The notes under the pieces are model-generated. The model was not told the DNA's origin. It worked only from the letters and a program-made list of their open reading frames with translations, and made no database searches. Made by a program: the position numbers and the translations under genes. From JALYUS01 sp038231255 (GTDB lineage Bacteria > Chloroflexota > Chloroflexia > Thermomicrobiales > JALYUS01), in the NCBI GenBank assembly GCA_038231255.1, contig JBBRLR010000010.1:1-64000 (forward strand): DNA of 64,000 bases, written 5' to 3'. Below, piece by piece: positions 63,189 through 64,000 of the stretch (position 1 is the stretch's first letter; every line of letters starts with the position of its first letter).

Positions 63189-64000
63189 CTAGGAGGCGGG
63201 CTGGGTCTTGAGATTTTCCATCGCGCTGACGAGTTCGCGCACCGCCCCGGCGGAGCGTTGCAGCGCGCCGTACTCGTCGGCGGTCAGTTCGATCTCGATC
63301 ACCTGCTCGCGCCCGTTCGCACCGAGTTTGCACGGCACACCGACGAACAAACCGTGGATGCCGTACTCCCCTTCGAGCAGCACCGAGGTCGGCATGATCC
63401 GCTTCTTGTCGAGCAGGATCGAATCTACCATCGCGCAGACGGAGGAGGCGGGCGCATAGAAGGCGCTGCCCGTTTTCAGCAGGTTGACGACCTCCGCGCC
63501 GCCGTTCGCCGTGCGCTGGACGATCGCGTCAATCCGCTCCTGCGACAACAACGCGGGCAGAGGGATGCCGGCGACGGTCGTGTAGCGTGGCAGCGGCACC
63601 ATCGTGTCGCCGTGGCCACCGAGAACGAACGCCGTCACATCCTCCACCGACACATCGAGTTCCCGCGCGATGAAACTGCGGAAGCGCGCGCTGTCGAGGA
63701 CGCCCGCCTGCCCGATGACGCGTTCCTTCGGGAAGCCGGACGCCTCCAAAGCGATATGGCACATCGCGTCGAGCGGGTTGGAGACGAGCAGGAGGATGGT
63801 GTCGGGCGACTGCGCGACGACCTGCTCCGTCACGCTGCGGACGATGTTCATATTGGTGCGCAACAGGTCGTCGCGGCTCATGCCGGGCTTGCGCGCGATG
63901 CCGGAGGTGATGACGACGATGTCCGACCCGGCCGTTTCCTCGTAGCTGTTCGTGCCGGTCAGCAGCGTGTCGTATCCCTCAACGGGGCCGGACTGGTTGA
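63189..64000 (-). CDS. mdh: Malate dehydrogenase (5' end beyond window)
   Basis: NAD-dependent oxidation of malate to oxaloacetate in the TCA cycle. The C-terminal 270 residues are present. IARKPGMSRDDLLRTN has the arginine-containing loop typical of malate (not lactate) dehydrogenase, VIGQAGVLDSARFRSFIA and VLGGHGDTMVPLP carry the catalytic Asp-His pair. The N-terminal NAD-binding glycine motif lies past the right edge. It is upstream of and close to moeA. Confidence 0.92.
   Translation of the reverse strand, partial: NQSGPVEGYDTLLTGTNSYEETAGSDIVVITSGIARKPGMSRDDLLRTNMNIVRSVTEQVVAQSPDTILLLVSNPLDAMCHIALEASGFPKERVIGQAGVLDSARFRSFIARELDVSVEDVTAFVLGGHGDTMVPLPRYTTVAGIPLPALLSQERIDAIVQRTANGGAEVVNLLKTGSAFYAPASSVCAMVDSILLDKKRIMPTSVLLEGEYGIHGLFVGVPCKLGANGREQVIEIELTADEYGALQRSAGAVRELVSAMENLKTQPAS

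Overview
The window is high-GC bacterial DNA with densely packed genes on both strands. The gene content suggests Chloroflexota, perhaps a Thermomicrobia-like lineage: GerW/YtfJ without other sporulation genes, a fused shikimate kinase/dehydroquinate synthase, many zinc-ribbon and small membrane proteins, an FHA-ABC transporter, and S-box plus T-box control of metX. This placement is inferred from content; no rRNA or other phylogenetic marker is present.

Layout. 1-9.1 kb: DinG-type helicase (cut by the left edge), an acyltransferase/acyl-CoA ligase pair, GerW, a sugar-isomerase-like protein, a broken GntR regulator, a frameshifted 2-hydroxyacid dehydrogenase and a 3-hydroxyacyl-CoA dehydrogenase. 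9.1-17.3 kb: a frameshifted duplicated-domain membrane protein, a surface-glycan operon (GT-C, GT2, GtrA; the GT-C gene has an in-frame TGA), an AlkZ-like winged-helix protein and a Baeyer-Villiger-type monooxygenase. 17.3-29.4 kb: Rel (p)ppGpp synthetase/hydrolase, a Phd/RelE-type toxin-antitoxin pair, an EVE protein, a thioredoxin-like ferredoxin, a TlpA/MauE divergent pair, a fragment resembling AccI endonuclease, metX behind a SAM-I riboswitch and a T-box, and methionine aminopeptidase. 29.6-42.7 kb: polA, a bifunctional nuclease, ParA, an OmpR-type regulator, an amidohydrolase, PsiE, a phosphoesterase, a PAP2-like protein, a secreted subtilase lipoprotein and a MerR regulator divergent from a CC-motif protein. 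42.7-54.2 kb: a double-FHA ABC-2 transporter, a complete Fe3+-type ABC importer with a MNT-HEPN fusion gene inside its operon, a zinc-ribbon membrane protein and two MFS exporters. 54.2-56.2 kb: a 2-kb IS1595-like element whose inverted repeats carry -35 boxes and which holds two tRNA-like genes, passenger ORFs and a frameshifted transposase. 56.3-64 kb: a methyltransferase, the AroK-AroB fusion, an FAD oxidoreductase, a DUF697-like protein, a 50-residue membrane protein, MoeA and malate dehydrogenase (cut by the right edge).

The intergenic spaces carry several families of dispersed palindromes. Some have arms made of tandem 7-bp units, some have arms of 9-10-bp units (GCAAAGGAC/GCAGAGGAC type), and some look like MITEs. 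They occur beside or inside many features: within the metX T-box leader, as the C-terminal codons of an MFS gene, and as the site interrupted by the IS element.

The most notable observations are the tandem SAM-I/T-box leader of metX and the IS element carrying tRNA-like genes, one of them a long-variable-arm tRNA whose anticodon loop reads UGG. All calls come from reading the sequence; no search or folding program was run.
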